A DNA stretch of 64,000 nt from positions 1-64,000 of the forward strand of contig JAHBTJ010000006.1 in NCBI GenBank assembly GCA_019638595.1, in the 5' to 3' direction. A program made the translations under genes and the position numbers. The notes beneath the pieces are model-generated. The model was not told where the DNA came from. It ran no database searches and saw only the letters and a program-made list of their open reading frames with translations. Within the stretch, counting starts at the first letter, position 1, and each line of letters opens with the position of its first letter. Source of the DNA: Chitinophagaceae bacterium. GTDB lineage: Bacteria > Bacteroidota > Bacteroidia > Chitinophagales > Chitinophagaceae. Shown piece by piece: positions 37,411-46,158 of this stretch.

Positions 37411-38352
37411 ATGGATATCAGCATTGTTGTGCCTTTATTTAACGAAGAAGAATCTTTGCCGGAGTTATGCGCATGGATCAAAAGGGTGATGGATGCCAAT
37501 AGATTTTTGTACGAGATCATATTGATTGATGATGGCAGTACGGATAACTCCTGGGAAGTGATTGAAGAACTGAGGAAACAGTATGATTGTGTAAAGGGCA
37601 TTAAGTTCCAGCGGAACTATGGCAAAAGCGCGGCGCTGAACGAAGGTTTTAAGGCTGTGCTGGGAGAGGTAGTGATCACTATGGATGCGGATCTGCAGGA
37701 TAGTCCCGACGAAATACCTGACCTGTATAAAATGATCGTGAGCGATGGCTACGACCTGGTAAGCGGCTGGAAGAAAAAAAGGTTCGATTCCACGCTTTCA
37801 AAAAATATTCCCTCTAAATTTTTTAATGCCGTAACCCGCCGCATGTCCGGCATAAAGCTGCACGATTTTAACTGCGGTTTAAAGTCGTATAAAAAAAAGG
37901 TAGTAAAAAGTATAGAAGTATACGGTGAAATGCATCGTTATATACCTGTGCTGGCAAAATGGGCCGGGTTCAAAAAGATCGGCGAAAAAGTAGTGGAACA
38001 CCGCGCCCGCAAATATGGAGTAACCAAGTTTGGATGGGAGCGCTTTGTGAACGGCTTCCTCGACCTTGCTTCCATCATGTTCGTTGGCAGGTTCGGGAAA
38101 AAACCCATGCATTTTTTCGGGCTTTGGGGAACCATCGCTTTTTTGATTGGTATTGCTGTAAGCATATACCTCATCATCAGCAAATTTGCAAATCCCGAAT
38201 ATATGCTTACCAACCGCCCGGCTTTTTTCCTGGCGCTTACTATGGTATTATTAGGCTCGCAGTTTTTCCTGGCGGGTTTTGTAGGGGAATTAATAGCGCG
38301 CAACTCTCCCGAAAGAAACAGTTACCTCATTGAAAAAAAGATAGGTCTGTAG
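37411..38352 (+). CDS. Family 2 glycosyltransferase, polyprenyl-phosphate sugar type
   Basis: 313 residues. GT-A domain with MDISIVVPLFNEEESLPELC, the DDG motif (EIILIDDGSTDNSWEVI) and the metal site MDADLQDSPDEIPDL. Two C-terminal membrane helices (about 235-257 and 268-290) give the shape of dolichyl-phosphate mannose synthase/GtrB-like enzymes, which load a sugar from a nucleotide donor onto a polyprenyl phosphate at the inner face of the membrane. The sugar is not determinable. It heads a row that continues with a GT4 enzyme and the GDP-heptose genes. Confidence 0.9.
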   Translation: MDISIVVPLFNEEESLPELCAWIKRVMDANRFLYEIILIDDGSTDNSWEVIEELRKQYDCVKGIKFQRNYGKSAALNEGFKAVLGEVVITMDADLQDSPDEIPDLYKMIVSDGYDLVSGWKKKRFDSTLSKNIPSKFFNAVTRRMSGIKLHDFNCGLKSYKKKVVKSIEVYGEMHRYIPVLAKWAGFKKIGEKVVEHRARKYGVTKFGWERFVNGFLDLASIMFVGRFGKKPMHFFGLWGTIAFLIGIAVSIYLIISKFANPEYMLTNRPAFFLALTMVLLGSQFFLAGFVGELIARNSPERNSYLIEKKIGL

Positions 38353-38398
38353 TTTTGTTATAACTTCCGTTTTCCTGTAAAACATTTTACCAGCTATT

Positions 38399-39553
38399 TT
38401 GAGCAATACCGGCCATAAAAAAATTGTGATCATTGGTCCCGCGCATCCGCTGCGCGGGGGACTTGCTTCTTATGATGAAAGGCTGGCAAGAGAATTTCAA
38501 CAGATGGGCTGGGATACGCAGATATATACCTTTTCATTACAGTATCCGGCTTTTCTTTTCCCCGGTACTACGCAATATTCTTCCGGGCCGGCGCCTGCAG
38601 ATCTTACCATACATGTAAAAATAAATTCTGTAAATCCCCTGAACTGGTGGAGCGTAGGCAACGAATTAAAAAAAATGCGGCCGGATATTATTGTAGTTCG
38701 CTATTGGCTGCCTTTTATGGGAGCTTGTTTGGGTACTATACTCAGGAGGGCAAAAAAAAACAAAGTAACACGTATTGTATGTATTGCCGACAATATTTTT
38801 CCGCACGAAAAGCGGCCTGGTGATAATTTGCTTACCCGCTATTTTTTAAAAAGCGCAGATGCCTTTATAACAATGAGTGAAAAGGTGCTTGCCGATTTAA
38901 AAACGATAGAAAAAACAAAGCCGGCAAGGTTTGTATCGCATCCGTTGTACGATAACTTTGGTGAAATAGTTCCACAGCATACAGCGAGAGAAAAGCTGGA
39001 ACTGGCGGGTTATAACAGGATTGCTTTGTTCTTTGGCTTTATACGCAGGTACAAGGGACTTGATATTTTGCTGGATGCCATGAAGCTGGTAAAGCAACAA
39101 CGGCAAAGCAGGAACCTGGAGCCTGTTTACCTGGTGGTGGCCGGCGAGTTTTATGAAAATGATCAGCCATACCTGGACCAGATCCGTAAAAATGATATTT
39201 CGGACGTGGTAATCCTTAAAACGGAATTTATTCCGGACAGCGAAGTGAAATATTATTTGTGTGCGGCCGATGTGGTAGTGCAGCCGTACCGCAATGCTAC
39301 CCAAAGTGGTGTAACCCCGCTGGCTTATCACTTTGAGCGTCCGATGATCGTTACCAATGTAGGCGGACTTACGGCAATGGTGCCCGATGGTATTGCAGGG
39401 TTAGTGGCAGAAGCAGACAGCGTTTCGGTCGCGGAGAAAATAATGCAGTTTTTCGAAACGGGAACCGATCATTTTATACCCGGACTGCAGGAAGAAAAGA
39501 AAAAATATACCTGGGATAAAATTGCCGGCGCTATTATTGAATCAGGTAGCTGA
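38399..39553 (+). CDS. Family 4 glycosyltransferase
   Basis: 384 residues from a TTG start at 38399 (no closer ATG; the N-terminal strand KKIVIIGPAHPLRGGLASYD follows at once, so the start is well placed). GT-B fold; the C-terminal half holds IALFFGFIRRYKGLDILLDA, VAGEFYENDQPYLDQI, CAADVVVQPYRNATQSGVTP and LAYHFERPMIVTNVGGL, typical of GT4. No membrane helix, so it acts in the cytoplasm or at the membrane surface on a lipid-linked acceptor. Donor unknown; GDP-heptose from the next genes is one possibility. Confidence 0.9.
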   Translation: MSNTGHKKIVIIGPAHPLRGGLASYDERLAREFQQMGWDTQIYTFSLQYPAFLFPGTTQYSSGPAPADLTIHVKINSVNPLNWWSVGNELKKMRPDIIVVRYWLPFMGACLGTILRRAKKNKVTRIVCIADNIFPHEKRPGDNLLTRYFLKSADAFITMSEKVLADLKTIEKTKPARFVSHPLYDNFGEIVPQHTAREKLELAGYNRIALFFGFIRRYKGLDILLDAMKLVKQQRQSRNLEPVYLVVAGEFYENDQPYLDQIRKNDISDVVILKTEFIPDSEVKYYLCAADVVVQPYRNATQSGVTPLAYHFERPMIVTNVGGLTAMVPDGIAGLVAEADSVSVAEKIMQFFETGTDHFIPGLQEEKKKYTWDKIAGAIIESGS

Positions 39554-39605
39554 TGTATAATGGATACTACCTTCAGGCACGTTTACAATACTCCTGAAAT
39601 CCGCT

Positions 39606-39613
39606 TACCTTTG
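39606..39613 (+). promoter_or_regulatory. -7 box (TACCTTTG) for hddA
   Basis: A perfect TAnnTTTG match 27 bases upstream of ATG 39641. It argues that hddA starts at 39641, not at the in-frame ATG 39560 upstream of the promoter. The heptose genes may thus have an internal promoter. Confidence 0.5.
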
Positions 39614-39640
39614 CGCATAATAAAATCTTTCAACAACCAG

Positions 39641-40663
39641 ATGATCTACAGGAGTAAATCGCCATTGCGGATAGGTTTGGCCGGCGGGGGAACGGATGTA
39701 AGTCCTTATTGTGATTTGTATGGCGGCGCTATATTAAATGCTACTGTGTCATTATATGCTTATGCGAACATTGAACCTGTAAACGACAATACGATAACAT
39801 TACATGCTGCCGACCGGAAAGAAACACTTGGTTTTGAAAAAAGCAAAATCTTACCCCTTGATGGTAAGCTTGACTTGCTGAAGGGCGTTTATAACAGGAT
39901 ACAAAAAGATTACGGATTTCCGGACACGGGGTTTAAGCTGCATACTTTTGTAGACGCGCCGGCGGGTTCGGGTTTGGGAACATCTTCTACGCTGGTAGTT
40001 GCCATCATCGGGGCTTTTGCCGAAATGTTAAAGCTGCCTTTGGGTGAATATGATATTGCGCAATACGCATATGAAATTGAGCGGAAAGACATTCAACTGG
40101 CGGGCGGAAGGCAGGATCAGTATGCCGCTACTTTTGGAGGAGTGAATTATATGGAGTTTTATGAAGAAGATAAAGTGATTGTAAATCCCTTACGTATTAA
40201 ACCTGAATATTTGAGTGAGCTGGAAAACAACCTGGTTTTATTTTTTACGGCTACCAGCAGGGAGTCTGCCGCCATCATTAAAGAGCAGCAAAAAAATGTG
40301 CATGAAAAAAATGACAGCTCTATTGAAGCCATGCACCAGTTAAAAGAACAAAGCCGGAGGATGAAAGAAGCTTTATTAAAAGGGAGACTGAATGAAATAG
40401 GTGAAATACTGGATTTCGGGTTTCAGCAAAAAAGAAAAATGGCGGCGAATATTTCCAACAGCGTTATTGAAGAGATTTATGAAAGCGCCAAAAAGGCGGG
40501 AGCTTCGGGGGGAAAGATATCCGGCGCCGGCGGCGGAGGGTTTATGATTTTTTATTGCCCCGGTAACAGCCGTTATAGTGTAATAGATGCTTTACAAAAG
40601 CTGGGAGGCGAAGTAAAGCAATACAGCTTTACAAAATACGGGTTAAGCACCTGGTCGGTGTAA
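39641..40663 (+). CDS. hddA: D-glycero-alpha-D-manno-heptose 7-phosphate kinase
   Basis: 340 residues from ATG 39641. GHMP kinase fold: SPLRIGLAGGGTDVSPYCDL at the N terminus, the phosphate loop APAGSGLGTSSTLVVAIIGA, and the C-terminal motif GKISGAGGGGFMIFYC. It phosphorylates heptose 7-phosphate at C1 (alpha) on the route to GDP-D-glycero-alpha-D-manno-heptose. The assignment among sugar GHMP kinases rests on the neighbouring gmhA, hddC and gmhB, which together make the whole pathway. The frame is open to 39560, but promoter and alignment favour 39641. Confidence 0.88.
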   Translation: MIYRSKSPLRIGLAGGGTDVSPYCDLYGGAILNATVSLYAYANIEPVNDNTITLHAADRKETLGFEKSKILPLDGKLDLLKGVYNRIQKDYGFPDTGFKLHTFVDAPAGSGLGTSSTLVVAIIGAFAEMLKLPLGEYDIAQYAYEIERKDIQLAGGRQDQYAATFGGVNYMEFYEEDKVIVNPLRIKPEYLSELENNLVLFFTATSRESAAIIKEQQKNVHEKNDSSIEAMHQLKEQSRRMKEALLKGRLNEIGEILDFGFQQKRKMAANISNSVIEEIYESAKKAGASGGKISGAGGGGFMIFYCPGNSRYSVIDALQKLGGEVKQYSFTKYGLSTWSV

Positions 40664-40828
40664 AGTGTTTCAGGTTTCAAGTTGCAGGGTGATGGTGGGT
40701 GATGAATGTTTGAGGTTTTGATATCGTTGTAAGTATAAATAAAGTATTGAAGATACTGGTTGCTGAAAGCTGAATGCCGACAGCTCATTTCAAATCTCAA
40801 ATTTCAAATCAGAAATCTTAAATAATTC
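40664..40828 (+). repeat. Intergenic degenerate repeats between hddA and gmhA
   Basis: It contains caggtttcaagttgcagg (about 40671-40688), gtgatggtgggtgatgaatg, and a run of TTTCAAATC units (about 40787-40821). The same words recur in other gaps (21540-21735, 55385-55470, 3666-3697). No gene seen. Confidence 0.6.
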
Positions 40829-41413
40829 ATGTTAGCTAAAATAAAAGATATAGTAAACGCTTCTGTCTATGTAAAGCAGCAGGTGCTGGCAGATGAAAGC
40901 CTGTTGAAAACGGTTGAAGCCATCACCCATATAATAACACAGGCATTCAGGAGCGGGAATAAAGTGCTGTTTTGCGGTAATGGCGGCAGCGCTGCCGATG
41001 CGCAGCACCTGGCCGCGGAATTCAGCGGCAGGTTTTATATAGACAGAGACGCGCTACCCGCGGAGGCCTTGCATGCGAATACTTCTTATTTAACCGCCGT
41101 GGCGAACGACTACAGCTATGATGTGATATATGCCCGTCTTATAAAAGGTATAGGAAACAAAGGCGATATATTGGTGGGACTGTCTACATCGGGTAATTCC
41201 AAAAATGTAGTGCTGGCATTCGAACAGGCCAAAGCCAACGGCATGATCACGGTGGGCCTTACCGGCGCAACGGGAGGTAATATGAAAGCGATAAGCGATT
41301 ACCTGCTGAACATTCCTTCTGCAGATACTCCCCGCATACAGGAAGCGCATATGTTGCTGGGGCATATTATTTGCCAGTTGGTGGAAGAGCAATATTTCGC
41401 TTTTAAAAAATAG
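40829..41413 (+). CDS. gmhA: D-sedoheptulose 7-phosphate isomerase
   Basis: 194 residues, full family length. SIS fold with FCGNGGSAADAQHLAAEFSG, GDILVGLSTSGNSKNVVLAF, the catalytic E/H region RIQEAHMLLGHIICQLVEEQ. It converts sedoheptulose 7-phosphate to D-glycero-D-manno-heptose 7-phosphate, first step of heptose synthesis; cytoplasmic. Fifteen bases before hddC, so probably one transcript. Confidence 0.95.
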   Translation: MLAKIKDIVNASVYVKQQVLADESLLKTVEAITHIITQAFRSGNKVLFCGNGGSAADAQHLAAEFSGRFYIDRDALPAEALHANTSYLTAVANDYSYDVIYARLIKGIGNKGDILVGLSTSGNSKNVVLAFEQAKANGMITVGLTGATGGNMKAISDYLLNIPSADTPRIQEAHMLLGHIICQLVEEQYFAFKK

Positions 41414-41428
41414 CAGTTCATTTACGGC

Positions 41429-42139
41429 ATGGAGCAAAATATAAAGGAAGCTATTATACTTGCGGGAGGGCTGGGCACGCGTTTAAGAAGCGCTGTACCC
41501 GATTTACCCAAATGCATGGCGCCGGTAAACGGCAGACCTTTTATTACCTGGGTGACGGATCATTTTAAAGAGCAGGGCGTTGAGCATTTTGTTTTTGCGC
41601 TGGGCTATAAAAACGAAGCTTTTCTTGAGCTGCTTGACCGGTATTTTCCTGCAGGCAATTACAGCATTTCAGTGGAAGATGAACCGCTGGGTACAGGCGG
41701 GGCCATACAGTTGGCCTGTTCAAAAATAAAAACCAACCAGGCAGTAGTTGCCAATGGAGATACGTTGTTCCGGGTGAATATGAAAGAAGTAGCCGCATTT
41801 CATTTTCACAAGAAAGCTACCTGTACGCTGGCTTTGAAGCCTATGAAGCACTTCAGCCGGTATGGCGCTGTAGAAACCGATACGGGCGGTCGTATCCGTA
41901 ACTTCAGGGAGAAACAATATTTGTCTGAAGGGTTGATCAATGGGGGTGTATATGCGCTGGATAAGAACTTATTCCTGTCAAAAAAATTACCCTTACAGTT
42001 CTCTTTCGAAAAAGATTTTCTCGAAAAATTTTACAGGCAGGGCAATGTATATGGTATAGTGCAGGATGTTTATTTTATTGACATTGGCATTCCTGAAGAC
42101 TATGCAAGAGCGCAGGAGGAACTAAAATTGCTTTTATGA
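41429..42139 (+). CDS. hddC: D-glycero-alpha-D-manno-heptose 1-phosphate guanylyltransferase
   Basis: 236 residues. Nucleotidyltransferase fold with the signature ILAGGLGTRLRSAVPDLPKC, EDEPLGTGGAIQLACSKIK, VVANGDTLFRVNM and the end VYFIDIGIPEDYARAQEELK. It activates heptose 1-phosphate with GTP (by pathway context) to give GDP-heptose. Related enzymes use CTP or dTTP; the GTP assignment follows from hddA being next to it. Confidence 0.88.
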   Translation: MEQNIKEAIILAGGLGTRLRSAVPDLPKCMAPVNGRPFITWVTDHFKEQGVEHFVFALGYKNEAFLELLDRYFPAGNYSISVEDEPLGTGGAIQLACSKIKTNQAVVANGDTLFRVNMKEVAAFHFHKKATCTLALKPMKHFSRYGAVETDTGGRIRNFREKQYLSEGLINGGVYALDKNLFLSKKLPLQFSFEKDFLEKFYRQGNVYGIVQDVYFIDIGIPEDYARAQEELKLLL

Positions 42140-42192
42140 ACACCGCGAACAAACAGCATGTTCCCTGGTATAAAAACAGTATTTAAAATAGT

Positions 42193-42750
42193 ATGATTCC
42201 TTTTGATAAAATTGATAAAAGCTGGACTTTGTTTTTAGATCGTGATGGCGTTGTAAATGTTGAAGTAGTAGGGGATTACATTACCCGTTGGGAAGACTTC
42301 CGTTTTTATGAAGGTGTGTTGAGAGCGCTGAGGATATTTGCGGGCAGGTTTGGAAGAATTATAATGGTTACCAACCAGCGGGGAGTGAGCAAAGGGCTGA
42401 TGACCGAGCACGACTTAAAAGATATTCACCTCCATATGCTGGGAAGTATTGAAGCCAACGGCGGTAGGATAGACAGGATATATTACTGTATTGACATGGA
42501 AGGTCCCAACCGCAAGCCTAACCCCGGCATGGGATGGAAGGCAAAGAAAGATTTCCCTGGTATTGAGTTCAGTAAATCGGTGATGATAGGCAATACGATG
42601 GGCGATATGGAATTTGGCAGGAACATAGGCGCGTACACTGTTTTTATTGCTACCAACAGAACCCCGCCCGAACTGCCCGATCGGTTTACCGATGCTGTAT
42701 ATTCCTCGCTGATCAAAGTAGCGGAAGAGATGGATGGAAAAGATGTGTGA
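42193..42750 (+). CDS. gmhB: D-glycero-D-manno-heptose 1,7-bisphosphate phosphatase (HAD-IIIA)
   Basis: 185 residues. HAD motif I is LFLDRDGVVNVE (nucleophile D16, acid/base D18), motif II MVTNQRGVSKG, then the loop RKPNPGMGWKAKKDF and motif IV MIGNTMGDMEFGRNIGAYTV. The Cys residues of the zinc-loop of classical GmhB are not complete here (YYCIDMEGPNRKPNPGM), which may reflect a subfamily. It removes the C7 phosphate in the GDP-heptose route. Last gene of the heptose set. Confidence 0.88.
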   Translation: MIPFDKIDKSWTLFLDRDGVVNVEVVGDYITRWEDFRFYEGVLRALRIFAGRFGRIIMVTNQRGVSKGLMTEHDLKDIHLHMLGSIEANGGRIDRIYYCIDMEGPNRKPNPGMGWKAKKDFPGIEFSKSVMIGNTMGDMEFGRNIGAYTVFIATNRTPPELPDRFTDAVYSSLIKVAEEMDGKDV

Positions 42751-43178
42751 TTTCGTTAAGATGAGTTAAAAAACTGTGCTCAAAGCCGGAGCTTCGAGAC
42801 ACAGTTGACCGTGAAATCCCCACTGTCCTCGGTTTTCCACAGACTGCTTTTGCTTTGTTAAAAGATAAAAACATTGCCCTATCATTTTTAGCAAATGATG
42901 CAGGTAATAATTGCAGTTGCGATGGACTTCAAAAGCGGGATATGAGCACCTCTATATCTGTAACCTCATTTCATCAGTAGTTTTAATAATTTTCGGGTAG
43001 GGATAAAAACGGGCTCCGGCATAGCAAGGGGCATTTGAATGGGGCAAACGTTGCAGGATGATATTAGGATAATCTGCTCCGCTTGAATTGGACGGCAAAG
43101 GTAAACCGGTAAAAGAAACGGATGCTAACCCTTACGGACATACTATTGCTCCAAAAAGACATAAGAGACTTTCTCCTG
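42751..43178. other. Intergenic region with a minus-strand terminator and a possible gene fragment
   Basis: AACTGTG...CACAGTT with the inner stem AAAGC/GCTTC (42772-42806) is followed, when read on the minus strand, by TTTTTT. It thus fits a terminator for leftward transcription, for example of the AraC gene. Between about 43070 and 43200 on the plus strand an open stretch without start reads SAPLELDGKGKPVKETDANP then YGHTIAPKRHKR. It looks protein-like and could be a remnant; not identified. Confidence 0.5.
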
Positions 43179-44183
43179 TTAATCGCCGGCTATTTTGCCC
43201 GGCGTAACAGAAAACACATCCTTAAAAGCCTTTGAAAACTTGCTAAGGTTATTATAACCCAGTAAATGGGCTACTTCCGAAGCGTTCATTTTACGCTGCT
43301 CCAGCAGCTCGCGCGCTTTGTACATGCGTACATTTTTGTAAAACTGGTAATAGCTATACCCGAACATTTGTTTAAACAGCTTCTTGAACTTGGTGGGAGA
43401 CATGGCTGTTTTCCGGGCAATGTCAGCAATGGGAGGGCAGGCTTCCTGGTAATGATCCAGCAGATCCCGCCTTATTTCATTTAGCTTCTTTACATCTTCT
43501 GCATGAATTTTACCTGCCGGTTGTTTGTTATTCCGTTGGTCAACTTTTTGAAGCATCCTGTAGCACAGGTCGAGTATTTTACTGTGTAGTAATAAATTGT
43601 TAGGGCGCTCATCATTCAGGTTTTTGTCAATATCCTTTAATGCTGCTATCAGTCCGGCATCCAGCGCCTCTGCATGATATATGGATTTATTGCTGTTGAT
43701 GATATTTTCAAGAAACCGGAGCTTAGGTTCCTGTTGCCGTGCTATAAAATTCCTTACCCGGTCGTGTGATATAATTATAAATATAAGGAGGTAGGAAACA
43801 TTGGGTTCAAATAAAAAGGTGGCCGATAAAAAAGGCGAGCTGAAATATATACCATTATGGCTTGAATAACCCAGTTTACATGTATTCTCCCCGCTGCTGG
43901 TTTCAATATACCGCTCGCTGAGGTTAGAAAGTAGTACATAATAGCCCTTCGGCGAAGGAGTCTCCATTTTTTGACCGAAGATAACCGGCTGGTGGAAAGT
44001 AGCTTCAAATTTACGTACCTGCAGCCCCCAGTCTATATCAACTTTGTAAAAGCTGCCTTTTCCAATTTCATTATCAAAATGAGCGGTATGATCGGTATAG
44101 TCGGCTTTTAACTGCAAAGCCAGCTTCGGGAGCCACTTCTCATCGTTGGTATAAGTAATTTTTAAACTCTTTTGCCGGCCCAT
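43179..44183 (-). CDS. AraC-family transcriptional regulator
   Basis: 334 residues. The C-terminal roughly 100 residues carry the two helix-turn-helix motifs of AraC (IADIARKTAMSPTKFKKLFKQMFG and ASEVAHLLGYNNLSKFSKAFKDVF, ending SVTPGKI). The N-terminal roughly 220 residues are a beta-rich sensor region (FDNEIGKGSFYKVDIDWGLQ; ERYIETSSGENTCKLGYSSH) of the kind common in Bacteroidota, ligand unknown. It is divergent from the phosphodiesterase-phosphatase cluster and so its probable regulator; position is the only evidence. Confidence 0.9.
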   Translation of the reverse strand: MGRQKSLKITYTNDEKWLPKLALQLKADYTDHTAHFDNEIGKGSFYKVDIDWGLQVRKFEATFHQPVIFGQKMETPSPKGYYVLLSNLSERYIETSSGENTCKLGYSSHNGIYFSSPFLSATFLFEPNVSYLLIFIIISHDRVRNFIARQQEPKLRFLENIINSNKSIYHAEALDAGLIAALKDIDKNLNDERPNNLLLHSKILDLCYRMLQKVDQRNNKQPAGKIHAEDVKKLNEIRRDLLDHYQEACPPIADIARKTAMSPTKFKKLFKQMFGYSYYQFYKNVRMYKARELLEQRKMNASEVAHLLGYNNLSKFSKAFKDVFSVTPGKIAGD

Positions 44184-44336
44184 ACAACTTTTACAGTTTT
44201 ATTTTTTGCAAATGGGCTATATCATGGAAGATATTGGCTGAAGAATAAATATACAAAAAACGATCCTGGAAGCAAGTACATATAAAAAACATTTCCATTA
44301 TGCAAAGGACCGTAATTTTGGAAATCATACAAATGT

Positions 44337-44370
44337 TAGTGAGTATTTGTAAGTATTATTTTGCTCACTA
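44337..44370. promoter_or_regulatory. Inverted repeat TAGTGAG-N20-CTCACTA in the divergent region
   Basis: Seven-base arms at 44337-44343 and 44364-44370, in the 304-base region between the AraC gene and the phosphodiesterase fusion gene. The centre contains TATTTGTAAGTATTATTTTG. A candidate operator; alternatively a chance hairpin. Nothing else seen in the gap. Confidence 0.4.
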
Positions 44371-44487
44371 AAAAACCGCGATAACGCCCCGCCTGGTTTT
44401 ACATGTTCTTAATATGCAACAAGCTGAACGCATGTTACATTTGTGGGGGATGTATTGCGGCGTTATCTACCCTTTAAACCGGTTAAC

Positions 44488-46140
44488 ATGATCAGAAAAA
44501 AGCTTTTTTCCCTTTTTTTAGTTGCACAGGTAAGCTTCCTGCTGGCCCAGCCTGCACCCGCTCCTTTACCTGCATCAAAAAACAAGTTTATTGTAATTGC
44601 CCACAGGGGAGATCATACTAAAGTGCCCGAAAACACGCTGGAGGCATTTAAAAACGCCATCAAATCCGGGGCGGATTATGTAGAGGTGGACCTGCGTACC
44701 ACTACAGACGGGTACCTGGTGGTGCATCACGATGCTACCGTTGACCGTATGACGGACGGTAAAGGCAATGTGAAGGACCTGACATTAGAGGAAATAAAGC
44801 AACTGAAGGTAAGCGACAAGACAAAGAAAAGTAACAAAACGTACCGTATACCGGAATTTAGAGAAGTGCTGGAAGTATGCAGGGGCAGGGTTAATATATA
44901 TCTTGATTTTAAGGATGCGGATGTTACACAAACCTGGAAGCAAATTGCAGATGCCGGTATGGAAAAACAGGTAGTGGTGTATGTTAGTTCTATACCGCTA
45001 TACAAAGCCTGGAGAACGGGAGCGCCATCTGTTCCGCTTATAACCAGCGTAATTGATGAAGTTAAAAACAAAGACGCTCTTGCTTTTTTCCTGGGCCAGG
45101 GCACCATAGAAGTATTGGACAATGTGCGGGAAAAGGAGATGGTGCAAACAGCCGCTGACTATAAAGTGGCCGTGTGGCTGGATGTTGAAAGCAACGAAGA
45201 AGGCGATGATATATGGAAGCAGGCAATGGAGCTGGGCGTCCAGGGTATACAAACCGATCATCCCGGCGCGCTGGTAAAGTATCTTAAAAAGAATAAAATC
45301 AGGAACGGATTACCGGTTGATCCTTCAAAGGAAGACCCCTATGCTAAATACAGTAAAAAAACGTACAGGGAATTTAAGAATATAAAATACGGCGATGCGC
45401 CGGATGGTGAAAATACGTTTGACGCCTATATACCTCAAAACCTGAAGGATGGAGCTAAGGTAATTGTGTACATTCATGGTGGTGGCTGGAGCGGGGGAGA
45501 TAAATCGGAGTTTCCCAAACAACTGGTAGAAGAACTGGTGGGAAAAAGAGGATATGTGGTGGCATCGGTTAATTACCGGTTGGTTAAAAACGGCAATAAC
45601 CGTTTCCCCGCGCAAATAGAAGATGTGCAGAAAGCGCTTCAGTTCATTTCAAAAAATGCCCGGAAATATAAATATAACGGAGATGAATATGCGTTGATGG
45701 GTGGCAGCGCCGGGGGGCACCTGGCTATGTTATACGCTTACGGGTACGATGAAAAAAAGCAGGTAAAAACAGTGGTTGACCTGTGGGGACCTACAGATCT
45801 TACCGATAAATCCATACGACCGGACGGCAGCAACGCGGATAACACCGTTATTAACTTTTTAGGAGAAAAAGATCACAACGCGGCCATTACCAGGCAGGCC
45901 AGCCCGGCTTATTACCTTACTAAAGAAACGGGTGTACCCACCATTCTTTTTCATGGCGCGCAGGATCCGCTGGTGCATGTGAGCCAGGCGGAGAACCTGT
46001 ATAAAAAATTACAGGAACTGGGAATACCGTCTCAACTGGAAATCTATCCAAATGAAAAACATGGCGTTGGGCCGGCTTCCGCAATAGATGTGTTTGCCAA
46101 AACGATAGCCTGGCTGGAAAAATATTATCCCGCTCAATAA
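44488..46140 (+). CDS. Glycerophosphodiester phosphodiesterase fused to an alpha/beta-hydrolase esterase
   Basis: 550 residues from ATG 44488, where a signal peptide begins (MIRKKLFSLFLVAQVSFLLA). Domain 1 (about 33-275) is a GDPD TIM barrel with H39-R (VIAHRGDHTKVPENTLEAF), E66/D68 (YVEVDLR) and H81 (VVHHDA). Domain 2 (about 300-550) is a carboxylesterase of the BD-FAE/lipase type: oxyanion loop YIHGGGWSGGD, nucleophile S407 in GGSAGGH, D493 and H525. One exported protein could therefore remove acyl groups and split the glycerol-phosphate diester. The two domains are usually separate proteins. First of a three-gene cluster, 18 bases before the next. Confidence 0.92.
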   Translation: MIRKKLFSLFLVAQVSFLLAQPAPAPLPASKNKFIVIAHRGDHTKVPENTLEAFKNAIKSGADYVEVDLRTTTDGYLVVHHDATVDRMTDGKGNVKDLTLEEIKQLKVSDKTKKSNKTYRIPEFREVLEVCRGRVNIYLDFKDADVTQTWKQIADAGMEKQVVVYVSSIPLYKAWRTGAPSVPLITSVIDEVKNKDALAFFLGQGTIEVLDNVREKEMVQTAADYKVAVWLDVESNEEGDDIWKQAMELGVQGIQTDHPGALVKYLKKNKIRNGLPVDPSKEDPYAKYSKKTYREFKNIKYGDAPDGENTFDAYIPQNLKDGAKVIVYIHGGGWSGGDKSEFPKQLVEELVGKRGYVVASVNYRLVKNGNNRFPAQIEDVQKALQFISKNARKYKYNGDEYALMGGSAGGHLAMLYAYGYDEKKQVKTVVDLWGPTDLTDKSIRPDGSNADNTVINFLGEKDHNAAITRQASPAYYLTKETGVPTILFHGAQDPLVHVSQAENLYKKLQELGIPSQLEIYPNEKHGVGPASAIDVFAKTIAWLEKYYPAQ

Positions 46141-46158
46141 AAAATAAAATCAAATTTC

